64,000 nucleotides of DNA from Planctomycetota bacterium. GTDB taxonomy: Bacteria > Planctomycetota > B15-G4 > SIAN01. Shown piece by piece: positions 10,320-19,715 of the stretch. Under the pieces are notes generated by a model. The model saw only the letters and a list, made by a program, of their open reading frames with translations, made no database searches and was not told the DNA's origin. A program made the translations under genes and the position numbers. The stretch is from positions 37,847 through 101,846 of the forward strand of contig SIAN01000011.1 of NCBI GenBank assembly GCA_009691715.1, read 5' to 3'. Within the stretch, counting starts at the first letter, position 1. Each line of letters begins with the position of its first letter.

Positions 10320-10922
10320 TCACGCCTCATCCGGCAGCATGTCCGCCAGGCCCTCTGGCCCCAGCTTGGACTGCAACCAATCACGCATCTTCTGCCGTGC
10401 CCGAAACAGCCGCGACTCGACCGTTCCCTTCGGCACGCTGAGCACTTCAGAGAGCTGCTCGTAGCTCAGATCGCCGTACTCACGCATGACCAGGATCGAG
10501 TGGAACGGTTCAGGGAGCGCCGCGACCGCTGCACGCACCCACTCGATCGCCTCAGAGCGACGCAGGTTCGCATCCGGCTCCGGCGAATTGCCCGGCAGCC
10601 CTTCGTGCATCGGAACCTCGCCGGCGTCGAGCGATCGCGCGACGCGGCGTCGTCGCTTCTTCGCCAAGTCAACCGCCGCGTTCACCGCGATGCGATAGAG
10701 CCAAGTGTAGAGCGCCGAGTCGAACTTGAAGCGGTCGAGGTTTCGCCACGCCCGGAAGAACGCGTCCTGCACCACTTCCTCGGCGTCGGCACGCTCCTTC
10801 ACGATGCGCAGGACGACTTCGTAAAGCCGGGCCGAGTAGCGCTCGACGATCGTCCGATAGGCGTCTTGCGACCCCTGCCGGGCGGCCAGGACGAGCGCGT
10901 GATCCTCGATCGGTGCCGTCAT
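10320..10922 (-). CDS. ECF-type RNA polymerase sigma factor (RpoE-like)
   Basis: This 200-aa group IV sigma factor has region 2 with YSARLYEVVLRIV and the core-binding VVQDAFFRAWRNL-type helix, followed by LYTWLYRIAVNAAVD. A linker precedes region 4, which has LPEPFHSILVMREYGDLSYEQL and the helix-turn-helix VPKGTVESRLFRARQKMRDW. The start MTAPIEDHAL was chosen because residues upstream of it show no family features. It is the first gene of a minus-strand run with its anti-sigma factor and is divergent from the sulfatase-like gene at 11030. The 107-bp gap probably carries both promoters. Its regulon is unknown; autoregulation of the downstream run is typical. Confidence 0.93.
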   Translation of the reverse strand: MTAPIEDHALVLAARQGSQDAYRTIVERYSARLYEVVLRIVKERADAEEVVQDAFFRAWRNLDRFKFDSALYTWLYRIAVNAAVDLAKKRRRRVARSLDAGEVPMHEGLPGNSPEPDANLRRSEAIEWVRAAVAALPEPFHSILVMREYGDLSYEQLSEVLSVPKGTVESRLFRARQKMRDWLQSKLGPEGLADMLPDEA

Positions 10923-11029
10923 CGTTCCGTTCACACTCCGTTTGGACGCGATCGTCCCCGCCTTCTTCCTTCGCGGGCAACCGAAAAAAAGCGGGCTAAC
11001 ATCCGCGACCGTATCCCTCAAGGAAGGCC

Positions 11030-13945
11030 ATGCGAGACAACAACTTGCGGCAGGGACCTTCGGAAGACACTCGGCCCGGGAGGCATGGTGCGTCCCCGGG
11101 GACCGTCGACCGACTCGAAGGGCCGACGAAACGGCGCTGGATCGGTTTGGCTTCGGTGGTGACGGCGGTCGGAGCCGGGGTGCTCGCCTGCGCTGAATCA
11201 CCGACCGCCGTCACGGCAGGCTCGACCAGTCCGCATCCGGCGGCGAACGGGACCGTGGTCGCCGCACGAGGCGGCGTCGTGCGGTTGCTGACGGGGGCGA
11301 ACGACGCTGGTTCGGTCTGGCAGGTGCGCGGCGCTCCTAACTTCGATCGGCGCAACCTTGCGAGCGCACCGACGCTTTTCGAGTCGACATTCGACGCGCG
11401 CGCAGATGGCAGCGACCCGCTGACGAGCGACGGCTGGCTCAGCGCTCCCGAGTTCGGGACATTGGCCGGATCGACGGCGGATGTTGCCGAGTTTCCGTCT
11501 GCAGGGGCGATCGCAACGACAGTGACCGGCCGACTCGCGCTGTCGCAGCGCGATTGCGTGGCGGTGCGCGTCGTCCAAGCAGCGCCGATCACGCTGTATC
11601 TCGTGACCTTCACTCTCAGCGGGGCGCGGCGCGACGAACCACGGCTTTACATCGTCGACCTTGCTGACGATCACTCCGCAACGCGCAACAGCACCGAACT
11701 ATTGCAGCAGATTCGGTTGCCCGGTCGGGTCGAGGGATTGCGAGAGGTCGCCGATTGGTCGGTCTCGTCCGCCGAATGGGCAAGTCGCCTCGTCACCGTT
11801 CCCGTCACGACGTCCCCGGACCCTTCACCGCCTCCACCCGGGGACTCGAGTCTCCGCGAGCGTGCGCTGTGGGCGAAGGTAACCGTCGCCGCCGACGGTT
11901 CGGCCACGTGGAGTGTCCTGTTCAGCAGCCTCTGGCGCACGCGGTCGCTGGGGCTCGCCGTGTGCGGCAGCATCGACGGACCAACTTGGATCGACGATTT
12001 CCGGGTGCAGGAACTGACCGCCGCTGACGTGCTTGCGCTGTCACCCGGCGAGCCGGGCAGCTTCGACCTGCCGCGACCGTGGGAGAATCGCGATTCGTCG
12101 TTGCCGATTACCAAGGTGCGCTGCGAGTGGGAGTCGCGCCGGGCGCTGCTGCTCACACGCGGCGGCGTGGCGCGCTGCGAGTTCATCGCTCCGCCGGGTC
12201 ACGGCGGTCGCGTCGAACTCGGCCTCGCGCTCGTGCGGGAGGAGCGGCTCTGCGTCCGCGGAACGCGGCGAGAACGCGCGATCGTGCGTTGGAACGGCGC
12301 GGTCGCAGAGCATGAACTCGAGCTCGAATTCGACCACCCGGACGGGTTCCGGGACGTGACGTTGCCGCTCCCAGCGCAGGGCGGGCCGTGCGTGCTCCAG
12401 ATCGAGCTTGCGGGAGCGACCGATCGCGCAAGCCCGCTGCTCGCGATCAGCGATCCGCTGCTGTACGCATCCGATCCTGCAGCGGCGCCGGCCGCGGTGG
12501 CATCGCCGGGTGAAGTCGTGCCGAGGAACGTCGTGCTGATCTCACTCGACACGCTGCGGGCTGATCGGCTCGGACGGAAGCGCAACGGACGCTCGCTCAC
12601 GCCGCGCCTTGACGACCTCGCCGCGCGTTCGGTGCGCTTCCGGACTGCGCTCGCCAACGCCTCCTACACTTTGCCGTCGCATGTTTCGCTCTTCACGTCG
12701 CAAAGGCCGGGCGAGCATGGGGTGCTGACCGTCTTCGACGCGCTCGATTGGACGCGCTCCGAGAGTCTCGTCCGCATCGCCGCTCGCCACGGCTACGCGG
12801 CCGCCGCGTTCACATCGGGCGGGATGCTGAACGCCGAGTTCTGCGGCATCGACACGGGTTTCGACCGCTACGGCGAGATCGATGCGCTGCTGTCGCCCGA
12901 CGACCGACTGCGCGATATCGCTCCGTTGCAGCAACGCGCCGCCTACAACCGTGAGCTCGCTGCCGCGCGACGGCTCGATACCGACGTGCTGCCGTGGCTC
13001 CGCACTCACGGTGGTGCGCCGTTCGTGCTGTTCCTGCATTCGTATCTCACGCACAACTACCAGCCCGAGCCGGAACTGCGTGCCGAGTTCACGCGTGGTC
13101 TCCCGCCGACGCCGCTCCGACTCCACGGGCCTGCACCGCACCTGTCGAAGCTCAACACGACCCACCTCGAGAGTCCTGAAGGGCGCGGCGAGACACGTTT
13201 CTCTTTCATCGGCGAGGGAGCACAGGAGTTCGTCCCGGACCGGGATCTGCCGATGTTCGAGGCGCTCTACGACGCGACCGTCGTTCAGGCCGATCGCGAG
13301 GTCGGCAGGATTCTTGATGAGATCGATCGCCTCGGACTCGCCGAACGAACGATCGTGGTCGTCACTTCCGACCATGGCGAGGAGTTCTTCGAGCATGGCG
13401 ACCTGTCGCACGCGCACTCGTTGTTCGACGAGATCCTGCGCGTGCCGTTGCTGATCCATGTGCCGGGGGTGGTGGCGCGCGATGTCGACGACCCGGTCGA
13501 GCACATCGATGTCGCGCCAACCTTGCTCGCGGCGATGCGACTTCCGATCGACCCGCGTATGCGCGGCGACGATCTACTGGCACCTGGTTTCCTGGCGCGA
13601 CGCGTCACGCTCCATGAAGGCACCGGCGGACTGTCGGCGGGTCCGACGCTTCGCGCGGCGCGACGCCGCGACGGGAAACTGATCGTGACGGAGCAGGTTG
13701 GCGGCGGCGAGGCGACGCCGCTCTCGTCGGCGAACCTTCAAGTGCTGCAGGCTCTCGGCTATCTGCAGAGTTGCGCCGAGCTTCCGGACGACCTCGCCGC
13801 CCGCTTCTTCGACCTGGCTGCCGATCCGGGCGAGCATCGCGATCTGGCCGGCACCCGCGAGCTCCCGCGCGAACAGGCGTTGCGATTCTCCGACCTGGTC
13901 CATGCTCTCGCTGAAGCGCCGTTCCTCACCCCTGAGCGACGTTGA
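11030..13945 (+). CDS. Membrane-anchored sulfatase-superfamily protein with N-terminal beta-sandwich
   Basis: This 971-aa protein has a hydrophobic or lipoprotein-like N-terminus (VTAVGAGVLACAES) followed by about 450 residues of beta-rich sequence. A C-terminal alkaline-phosphatase-superfamily domain starts at NVVLISLDTLRADRLG (metal-binding Asp). The nucleophile motif reads ASYTLPSHVSLFTSQ, placing Thr547 where arylsulfatases have the Cys or Ser that becomes formylglycine. Later metal ligands are VVTSDHGEEFFEHGDLSHAH. Thr at this site suggests a phosphotransferase- or phosphodiesterase-like reaction, or a non-canonical hydrolase, rather than a classical sulfatase. A good Shine-Dalgarno (AAGGAAGG) precedes the ATG. 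The stop overlaps the next gene. Confidence 0.88.
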   Translation: MRDNNLRQGPSEDTRPGRHGASPGTVDRLEGPTKRRWIGLASVVTAVGAGVLACAESPTAVTAGSTSPHPAANGTVVAARGGVVRLLTGANDAGSVWQVRGAPNFDRRNLASAPTLFESTFDARADGSDPLTSDGWLSAPEFGTLAGSTADVAEFPSAGAIATTVTGRLALSQRDCVAVRVVQAAPITLYLVTFTLSGARRDEPRLYIVDLADDHSATRNSTELLQQIRLPGRVEGLREVADWSVSSAEWASRLVTVPVTTSPDPSPPPPGDSSLRERALWAKVTVAADGSATWSVLFSSLWRTRSLGLAVCGSIDGPTWIDDFRVQELTAADVLALSPGEPGSFDLPRPWENRDSSLPITKVRCEWESRRALLLTRGGVARCEFIAPPGHGGRVELGLALVREERLCVRGTRRERAIVRWNGAVAEHELELEFDHPDGFRDVTLPLPAQGGPCVLQIELAGATDRASPLLAISDPLLYASDPAAAPAAVASPGEVVPRNVVLISLDTLRADRLGRKRNGRSLTPRLDDLAARSVRFRTALANASYTLPSHVSLFTSQRPGEHGVLTVFDALDWTRSESLVRIAARHGYAAAAFTSGGMLNAEFCGIDTGFDRYGEIDALLSPDDRLRDIAPLQQRAAYNRELAAARRLDTDVLPWLRTHGGAPFVLFLHSYLTHNYQPEPELRAEFTRGLPPTPLRLHGPAPHLSKLNTTHLESPEGRGETRFSFIGEGAQEFVPDRDLPMFEALYDATVVQADREVGRILDEIDRLGLAERTIVVVTSDHGEEFFEHGDLSHAHSLFDEILRVPLLIHVPGVVARDVDDPVEHIDVAPTLLAAMRLPIDPRMRGDDLLAPGFLARRVTLHEGTGGLSAGPTLRAARRRDGKLIVTEQVGGGEATPLSSANLQVLQALGYLQSCAELPDDLAARFFDLAADPGEHRDLAGTRELPREQALRFSDLVHALAEAPFLTPERR

Positions 13946-16647
13946 TGCGAAACGCGACACTCTCGCCCGCGCGCCGCGTCGGTTTCGCCGCTGTTGGCTC
14001 AACGCTGCTGCTTTCAGTGGCGGTGGTGGCGGCGGTTGGTTGGCGCGCGCGAGTAACTCAGGCACCGATGCCGATTCGGTTGTGGGAGAAGGCTCTGGAC
14101 GATCCGCTGGCGTTGCGGTGGACGTCAGAGCCGGCAGAGACGCGCGCCGAAACACTGCGCAGCTGGCATTTCGACCGCGGTAACTCCGGCTGGCTCATCC
14201 TCGATGAGCAGGCTCGTCTCGCCCACGGCGGCGGTGGCGACGACGCTTGGCGCCCCAGACCGCTCAGTGCCGCTGTCGCCGACCGCCACGCGACGCGCTT
14301 TCCGACCGCACGCGGCGCCTTGATCACGGCGCTGCCGATGGCGGCACAGCGTCTCCTACGGGTCGTCGCACGAGTGCGGCGCGCTCCCACTCCGCCAGGC
14401 GCAGCCGAACCACCGAGCGATCGGGCGATGTCGCGTCTCTATGTGCAACCGACGCTGCATGCGATCCGGCTCGAGCGCGAGCTCGCCAGCCGTTCGTACC
14501 TCGAGATCGCGCTCGACCCGAGCGTGCAGATCCTCGAGGAGCCACTGCTCGGAAGTGCTGCCGCACCTTCCGACGGCGAGTTTCACGACCTCGTCGTGAC
14601 GTTGGCGACACCAGGGGGAACGCAAGGTCTCACGCTGCTCTTCGGCGCCGGCGATGGCAGCTGCGCGGCGGCCGTCGACCTCGAAAGCGTCCGGATCGAG
14701 GAACTGCCGTTGCGCGAACGGCTGGCGCTCGACACGCTCCCCGGCGCGCGCGATGAAAAGACCTTGAAGTCCGATGACGCACTGGCGGCCGAACTCGGTG
14801 TGCTGGCGCCGCCAGATCGGACACGCCCGATGCTGCGCAAGGTCGAACATCTGCTCGAGCAGCGCGACGCTGTCCTGCTGCCGCCGCCTTCAACCTGCGC
14901 GATCGAGATCGAATTAGAGGCGGGCGAGTGGCAGCTCGAATACGGTATCGCGCGCGTCCATGAGGCCCGTCGCAGCTTCGCGCGCTGCGACTACAGGGTC
15001 GCGCTGCGTTGTTCGATCGACGGTTCGGTGCTGAGTGAGCAAGTGACCTGCCTCGCTGCCGGAAACGACGCCGCTGGCTGGTTCGATCGCACGGCCTCGA
15101 TCGATGTCGAGCGACCGTCGCGGCTGAAGATCGAGTTCGCCGTCGACCGGGGGAACAATTGCGACGACATCGTGGCGATCGGCGCGCCTCTCCTGCGTCG
15201 GCGCGGCCGATGCGATGGGCGCCGCAACCTCATCATCGTGTCCCTCGACACCGTCCGTGCCGACCATCTAAGCGCTCATGGATACCCTCGCCCAACGACT
15301 CCGTTTCTCGATCAACTCGCCGCCGAGTCGGCATGGTTCCGCTGTGCTTCGAGCACTTCCTCTTACACGTTGCCCGCGCATGCATCCCTTTTCACTGGCC
15401 AACATCCGACACGCCATGGCGCGCACTCCGAGAGCGCGGGTCGCAATCGGATCCGCAGCGATCGATCCGATCTGCTCGCGGTGCAACTGCGTGATGCCGG
15501 CTGGCTGACGGCCGCGTTCACCGGCGGCGTTTATCTGCGTGCGAACTTCGGGTTCGCGCAAGGGTTCGATCGCTACGACATGACCGACTTGGCGTTGCCG
15601 CTCGATACGGATCGCGCCCGAAAACTGCCGCGCCCAGGCGACCCAGGATTCAATGAGCGCTACCGGCGACAGCGGCCGTGGGAGCATGCTCTCAATTGGA
15701 TTCGAACGCACGCCGACGCCCCTTTCTTCTTGTTCCTACACACCTACATCGCGCACGAGTACGTTGCGTCGCCGGAGCACGAAGCACGGTTCCTCTCCAG
15801 CTGCCAGAGCAACCTTGCGCGCGGTGATCTGAGATTCGTCCGCGACCTCACGCTCACTGCGAAACCGACTGCCGCCGACATGCAGCGCTACATCGACGCC
15901 TACGACGCGACGCTCCGCGAAGCGGACGCCCGCATCGGCGAGTTGCTCGAGGTCCTACGCCAGACCGCGCTCGACGAGCGGACGGTCGTGGTGGTCGTTT
16001 CTGACCACGGCGAGGAGTTCCTCGACCACGGCGGCGTCAATCACGGAAGGACGCTGTACGAGGAGATGGTGCGGGTGCCACTGCTGATGCGGGTGCCTGG
16101 GTCGCTTCCGCGAGAAATCGACGCGCCGGTCTCCCTGCTCGACGTCTCACCGACGTTGGTCGAGCTGTTCGGCCTCGCGGCCACGCACCCGCAGGACGGA
16201 CGGTCTCTGCTCGCATTGATCGAAGGAGGCGCGCTGCCGCAACGCCCAATCGTCGCCGAGATTGACCTTGAGCCTAGGAATCGCTGGTCGCTGCGCCGCG
16301 AAGGCTCTCGGGTAGGGCTCGATGCTCGCGACGAACGCGCGGCTTCGGCGATCGCGAAAAGCGGACACCCGCGCGCGCGCGGTCGCCGAATGACCTTCAA
16401 CACGGTTGCTGACCCGCGACAGACGCGCGACCTGACTCTTGGGACACCCGAAGAAGAAGAGGCTGCGGCGGAATTGCTCGATGCGATCGACGGGCAACGC
16501 GAAGATGCGCGCGATCGGCGCGAAGCAGCGCGACGAGGACCTACCGAGGAATCAACACGCGCCGACCGGTTCGACGTCTTCGGACTCGGCGGTTATGTCC
16601 AGATCCCCGAAGGTGACGACGACGCGGCCGGTGAAGACCGGCGCTGA
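13945..16647 (+). CDS. Second sulfatase-superfamily protein, tandem paralogue
   Basis: This 900-aa protein has the same architecture as its upstream neighbour: an N-terminal signal anchor (VGFAAVGSTLLLSVAVVAAV), a long beta-rich region, then a sulfatase-fold domain from NLIIVSLDTVRADHLSAHGY. The nucleophile motif is SSYTLPAHASLFTGQHP, with Thr475 in place of Cys/Ser. DHGEEFLDHGGVNHGRTLYE carries metal-binding Asp and His. Its ATG shares one base with the upstream TGA (TGATG), so the two are co-translated. An in-frame TTG one codon upstream is less likely. The C-terminal tail is strongly charged. The substrate is unknown. Confidence 0.88.
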   Translation: MRNATLSPARRVGFAAVGSTLLLSVAVVAAVGWRARVTQAPMPIRLWEKALDDPLALRWTSEPAETRAETLRSWHFDRGNSGWLILDEQARLAHGGGGDDAWRPRPLSAAVADRHATRFPTARGALITALPMAAQRLLRVVARVRRAPTPPGAAEPPSDRAMSRLYVQPTLHAIRLERELASRSYLEIALDPSVQILEEPLLGSAAAPSDGEFHDLVVTLATPGGTQGLTLLFGAGDGSCAAAVDLESVRIEELPLRERLALDTLPGARDEKTLKSDDALAAELGVLAPPDRTRPMLRKVEHLLEQRDAVLLPPPSTCAIEIELEAGEWQLEYGIARVHEARRSFARCDYRVALRCSIDGSVLSEQVTCLAAGNDAAGWFDRTASIDVERPSRLKIEFAVDRGNNCDDIVAIGAPLLRRRGRCDGRRNLIIVSLDTVRADHLSAHGYPRPTTPFLDQLAAESAWFRCASSTSSYTLPAHASLFTGQHPTRHGAHSESAGRNRIRSDRSDLLAVQLRDAGWLTAAFTGGVYLRANFGFAQGFDRYDMTDLALPLDTDRARKLPRPGDPGFNERYRRQRPWEHALNWIRTHADAPFFLFLHTYIAHEYVASPEHEARFLSSCQSNLARGDLRFVRDLTLTAKPTAADMQRYIDAYDATLREADARIGELLEVLRQTALDERTVVVVVSDHGEEFLDHGGVNHGRTLYEEMVRVPLLMRVPGSLPREIDAPVSLLDVSPTLVELFGLAATHPQDGRSLLALIEGGALPQRPIVAEIDLEPRNRWSLRREGSRVGLDARDERAASAIAKSGHPRARGRRMTFNTVADPRQTRDLTLGTPEEEEAAAELLDAIDGQREDARDRREAARRGPTEESTRADRFDVFGLGGYVQIPEGDDDAAGEDRR

Positions 16648-16657
16648 CGCGCCAAAC

Positions 16658-17191
16658 TCAGCCGTCGCACCAGCAACTCCAACCGAACCACCACGGTCCA
16701 GTGAGCAGTGCGAGCCCTGCGCCGATTGCGGCACCTCGGCCGCGATCATGGAACTGCTGGCCAATGACAGCGCCGACTCCGGTATAGACCGCCACCCGCC
16801 CGAGCGCATAACCCGGCGTACAGCGCGACGTATGGAAGTGGCCTGTCGAAACGTAGCGGACCTCACGCTCGACGACGCGCGACGACGACTCGAGCGGCAG
16901 GCGCAGTTCGGGCGCCGGCGGCGTGTAGGAACGACGGTCCCCGACCCAGTTCCTGAACGCCGCGGTCCGCTGTTCCTCAGTGATCGAAGGAGCCACGTCG
17001 CGATCGGCGGGCGAAACGACGGGATCGACCATCCGTTGCGGCGCGGGTGCCGGCGCGAACTTCGGCGCGGGCGCGATCACCGTCGGTGTTTCCTCAACGC
17101 CGGCAGGCAACCGCGTGATGGTCGTCGACTTGCAACCGACCGCGGCGGCAAGTACCAGCGCACACCATCCGCGAATCATGACTTGCGCCAT
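16658..17191 (-). CDS. Predicted lipoprotein with glycine-zipper-like C-terminus
   Basis: This 177-aa protein has the signal peptide MIRGWCALVLAAAVGCKSTT with a lipobox ending in Cys. A Pro/Ala-rich linker follows, then a region with VVEREVRYVSTGHFH and a C-terminal Gly-rich hydrophobic stretch (YTGVGAVIGQQFHDRGRGAA). The ATG at 17191 has GGGAG seven bases upstream and was preferred over a TTG two codons earlier. It is last in a four-gene run of envelope lipoproteins headed by the LpoB-like gene. The cell-envelope role comes from context; no domain is recognised. Confidence 0.72.
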   Translation of the reverse strand: MAQVMIRGWCALVLAAAVGCKSTTITRLPAGVEETPTVIAPAPKFAPAPAPQRMVDPVVSPADRDVAPSITEEQRTAAFRNWVGDRRSYTPPAPELRLPLESSSRVVEREVRYVSTGHFHTSRCTPGYALGRVAVYTGVGAVIGQQFHDRGRGAAIGAGLALLTGPWWFGWSCWCDG

Positions 17192-17219
17192 CGTCAACTC
17201 CCGCGCAATCGCCTCGCGA

Positions 17220-17633
17220 TCACTTCTCTCCGGCTTTCGCCGTCCTTACTTGAACGTGGAAGCGGGTCGCCGCATTCGACAACGACTCACACGCGAAGTC
17301 CTTCGACTGCCCGCCCGAAATCAGGACGTGCTCGAACGGCGTCTCGCGCTCGACGGCGAAGTTGGCGTCGTCTTTGAACGTCCACGCCATCTGAACATGC
17401 AGATCACTCGCGGTCTTGTTGACCAACCGGAGCTGCGCCCGCAGCCGGCCATCTGCGAGCTTCTGGGCACGGTGGTCCTGGAGCTCGAGCGCCCATTTCA
17501 CTTCGTCGTCCATCACAACCAGCGTCGTTGCATCGACGGCGGAGACGCGATCCGCTGGTTTCTCCTGCGCCTGAAACGGGGGGCCTCCACAGGCGGAGAG
17601 CAGGCAAAGAGCGAACACCACTGCGTATTTCAT
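17220..17633 (-). CDS. YcfL-like (DUF1425) lipoprotein
   Basis: This 137-aa lipoprotein begins MKYAVVFALCLLSACGG with a clear lipobox. The mature part is a small beta-sandwich: LRLVNKTASDLHVQMAWTFK matches the typical YcfL pattern of a strand with N/T-rich turn followed by an aromatic strand. The gene sits beside an LpoB-like and a COG3014-like gene, which is the usual setting of ycfL. A GAGGTG Shine-Dalgarno lies seven bases before the ATG. In enterobacteria ycfL is next to lpoB but its function is not settled. Confidence 0.82.
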   Translation of the reverse strand: MKYAVVFALCLLSACGGPPFQAQEKPADRVSAVDATTLVVMDDEVKWALELQDHRAQKLADGRLRAQLRLVNKTASDLHVQMAWTFKDDANFAVERETPFEHVLISGGQSKDFACESLSNAATRFHVQVRTAKAGEK

Positions 17634-17643
17634 GGTCAGCACC

Positions 17644-18783
17644 TCATCGAAGGACACGCTGATAGACCAGCACGTCACCTTGGGGCGGAACCGTGATCTC
17701 CTGGATCACCGGACCAGCGACCCTCCATCCTGAAGATGGCCGGACCTCGATCCGATGCACGCCTGGAGTCAGTGCACTGCGGAAGAGTTGCACTTCATGC
17801 GGGAGGCTCGTCCAGTGCCGCGTGTCGGCTTCTGCGCGAACGGCGAGAGACGTGAGCAGTAGCGCCACACCGACGACGAGCATCCCATTCTGGTGCTTGC
17901 GCGACATGTCGTCGGCCAGGACCAGCGCGCCGACACCCGCAGCGCCCATCCCCGATTTCACCGCTGACTTGGTCTCGAGCACCGAATCGAACGCGCGCCC
18001 ACCGCGGGTCGTCGCCTGAACGTACACGTCACCCGCCCTATCGGCACGCCCCAACAGCGCGTCGTCGGCCAAGATCTCGATGGCAGTCGGAACTTCTGCG
18101 TGCGCGACGAAGCGCGTCAGTTCGCCGTGCGCGCCCGCGTTCACCTTCGTCGGGCCACGCCCGACATCGATCAGCACCACCACGTTTCCATCGTTTGCGG
18201 CAGAGAACGCGTTGCAGAAAGGCTGCAAATCGCGGGCTGCCGCGAAGCTGCGAGCCGCCATCTCAGACTCGCCAATTTGACGGTAACTCAGTCCTTCGAG
18301 GAAAAGCGCGGGCGGGAAGTCGCAGTCGAATCTGTCGTCGCCGCGACTCGAGTCGACAAAAATCGCGTTCTTGAACCCCGCCAACGCATTGTCATGCACG
18401 CCGCGCAGATAGTTGACGATGCCGAGGTAGTACGAGTTCATCGCCCGCTCGTAAGGATCGCCTCGCCACTGCTTCGACGCCTCCGATCCGATGATCGCGC
18501 CAACCGTGTCGGCGCCGTCGGCCGAAAGCGACTCCATCAAATACCAAGCTTCCTCGAAGCGTCGCGACGCAGCGCCAAGGTCGCGAGCTTCGAGATCGAG
18601 GACCCCGAGCTCATTCAAGTAGAGCGCGCGGCTATCGGAATCGTCAGCGAGTCGCTGGTCGAGCTCGGCGCGCGCGCGGATCGGGTCGCCCGAGTACCAA
18701 GCGCGCCCAGCCGGTTCCGACCCGGGTGAAGCACAAGCTGCCGCCAATATCGCCACCAGCAGAGCTGCCGCCAGCCGTACCAC
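17644..18783 (-). CDS. COG3014-like TPR-type lipoprotein
   Basis: This 379-aa protein has a lipoprotein signal (MVRLAAALLVAILAAACASP). The first 190 mature residues are helical repeats (ALYLNELGVLDLEARDLGAA, YERAMNSYYLGIVNYLRG), then comes a beta-rich domain with NVVVLIDVGRGPTKVN. A hydrophobic segment (GMLVVGVALLLTSLAVRA) lies near residue 300, and the end is PPQGDVLVYQRVLR. This matches the COG3014 family found with lpoB and ycfL. The GTG start has AGGGGAC upstream. It probably works at the outer membrane together with LpoB; the precise role is unknown. Confidence 0.78.
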   Translation of the reverse strand: MVRLAAALLVAILAAACASPGSEPAGRAWYSGDPIRARAELDQRLADDSDSRALYLNELGVLDLEARDLGAASRRFEEAWYLMESLSADGADTVGAIIGSEASKQWRGDPYERAMNSYYLGIVNYLRGVHDNALAGFKNAIFVDSSRGDDRFDCDFPPALFLEGLSYRQIGESEMAARSFAAARDLQPFCNAFSAANDGNVVVLIDVGRGPTKVNAGAHGELTRFVAHAEVPTAIEILADDALLGRADRAGDVYVQATTRGGRAFDSVLETKSAVKSGMGAAGVGALVLADDMSRKHQNGMLVVGVALLLTSLAVRAEADTRHWTSLPHEVQLFRSALTPGVHRIEVRPSSGWRVAGPVIQEITVPPQGDVLVYQRVLR

Positions 18784-18820
18784 ATTCGTCCCCTAGCGCT
18801 CGATCCGGTCGCCGTCGTGC

Positions 18821-19426
18821 TCAGCGGTAAATCACGCCCTTCTCGCCGAGCTTCTTCCACTTGTGATCATCCTGCCAGAGCACCGCCCCCGTCTCCGCAT
18901 CCGTCAGTCGGAATGTTGCGACGATGTAGTCGGAATCGAGGGTGCCATCACTCTTGCTGATCGACTTGAGCGTGCCGAACAAGAAAAGGTCCGTGCCAAG
19001 CGGGGCGGCAGCAAGGTTCGGTTGGCCACTCCCGTCCGTCGGCACGCTGACCGCTCCGGATCGCTTCAACTGACGTTCGCGCTGGATCGCTTCCCAATTC
19101 TCGCGATCGATGAATTGGACCCGCCCACCAGAATTCTGGATCAGAACCGTCATGATCTCGTCGACGATGATCGAGTCATTGATCGGGAATCGCGTCTCGT
19201 TCTTCGGGTCTTGCACGACCACGTACGGCGTCCCGCGCGCGAAGACGCGATCCATCGCGAGCACGGATCGCGCGATTTTGTCGGCAGTCGCGCGGACATC
19301 GGCTGAGTCGATGCCGGTGCCACCGATCGCATCGTCCTGATCTGGATCGATCCTCTGTGTCGGCGTCCCGCAGGCCGTTGCCAAGAACACGCCAATCACA
19401 GTCGCCAGCCGCCAAGTTGTTCTCAT
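18821..19426 (-). CDS. LpoB-like penicillin-binding protein activator
   Basis: This 201-aa outer-membrane lipoprotein has the signal MRTTWRLATVIGVFLATACG and lipobox Cys. The body has LpoB family elements: KIARSVLAMDRV, ETRFPIND, IVDEIMTVLIQNSGGRVQFI, REN and a GTDLFLFGTLKSISKSDG block near the end. In E. coli LpoB activates PBP1b for peptidoglycan synthesis. The neighbours (COG3014-like and YcfL-like) support the assignment. A GGAGA Shine-Dalgarno precedes the ATG. Whether this organism's PBP is the partner cannot be seen here. Confidence 0.85.
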   Translation of the reverse strand: MRTTWRLATVIGVFLATACGTPTQRIDPDQDDAIGGTGIDSADVRATADKIARSVLAMDRVFARGTPYVVVQDPKNETRFPINDSIIVDEIMTVLIQNSGGRVQFIDRENWEAIQRERQLKRSGAVSVPTDGSGQPNLAAAPLGTDLFLFGTLKSISKSDGTLDSDYIVATFRLTDAETGAVLWQDDHKWKKLGEKGVIYR

Positions 19427-19625
19427 CGAAGCGTCTCCTCTTCTACGCACCCTTCACAACCTCCCGAGTGACCGAGAAACCGTCGGCGGAACTTGCGCGA
19501 TCGATTGAGTTCGGCCGTCGAACTGATCATGACTGCACTTCCGCCTTCAGAGTTGGAAGCGATCCATCAGTGTTCTCGCAGAGTCGGCAACGATGCCGGC
19601 CTTGCGGGCCCGACGCAAAAGCAAA

Positions 19626-19655
19626 CAGGGGGCGGCGCTTGCGCACCGCCCCCTG
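19626..19655 (-). terminator. Hairpin terminator downstream of the secreted-protein gene
   Basis: A perfect 10-bp stem (CAGGGGGCGG with CCGCCCCCTG) encloses a 10-base loop, 61 bases after the stop of the minus-strand gene at 19716. Reading the minus strand, the stem is followed by TTTGCTTTTG, a broken T-rich tract. It also separates that gene from the LpoB run, whose promoter should lie between 19427 and 19625. Confidence 0.7.
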
Positions 19656-19715
19656 CCAACTTGCAGTCTTTCCTCTCCGAAGAGAGGTCAAACCCAGGCC
19701 GCGAAACTGACTAGG

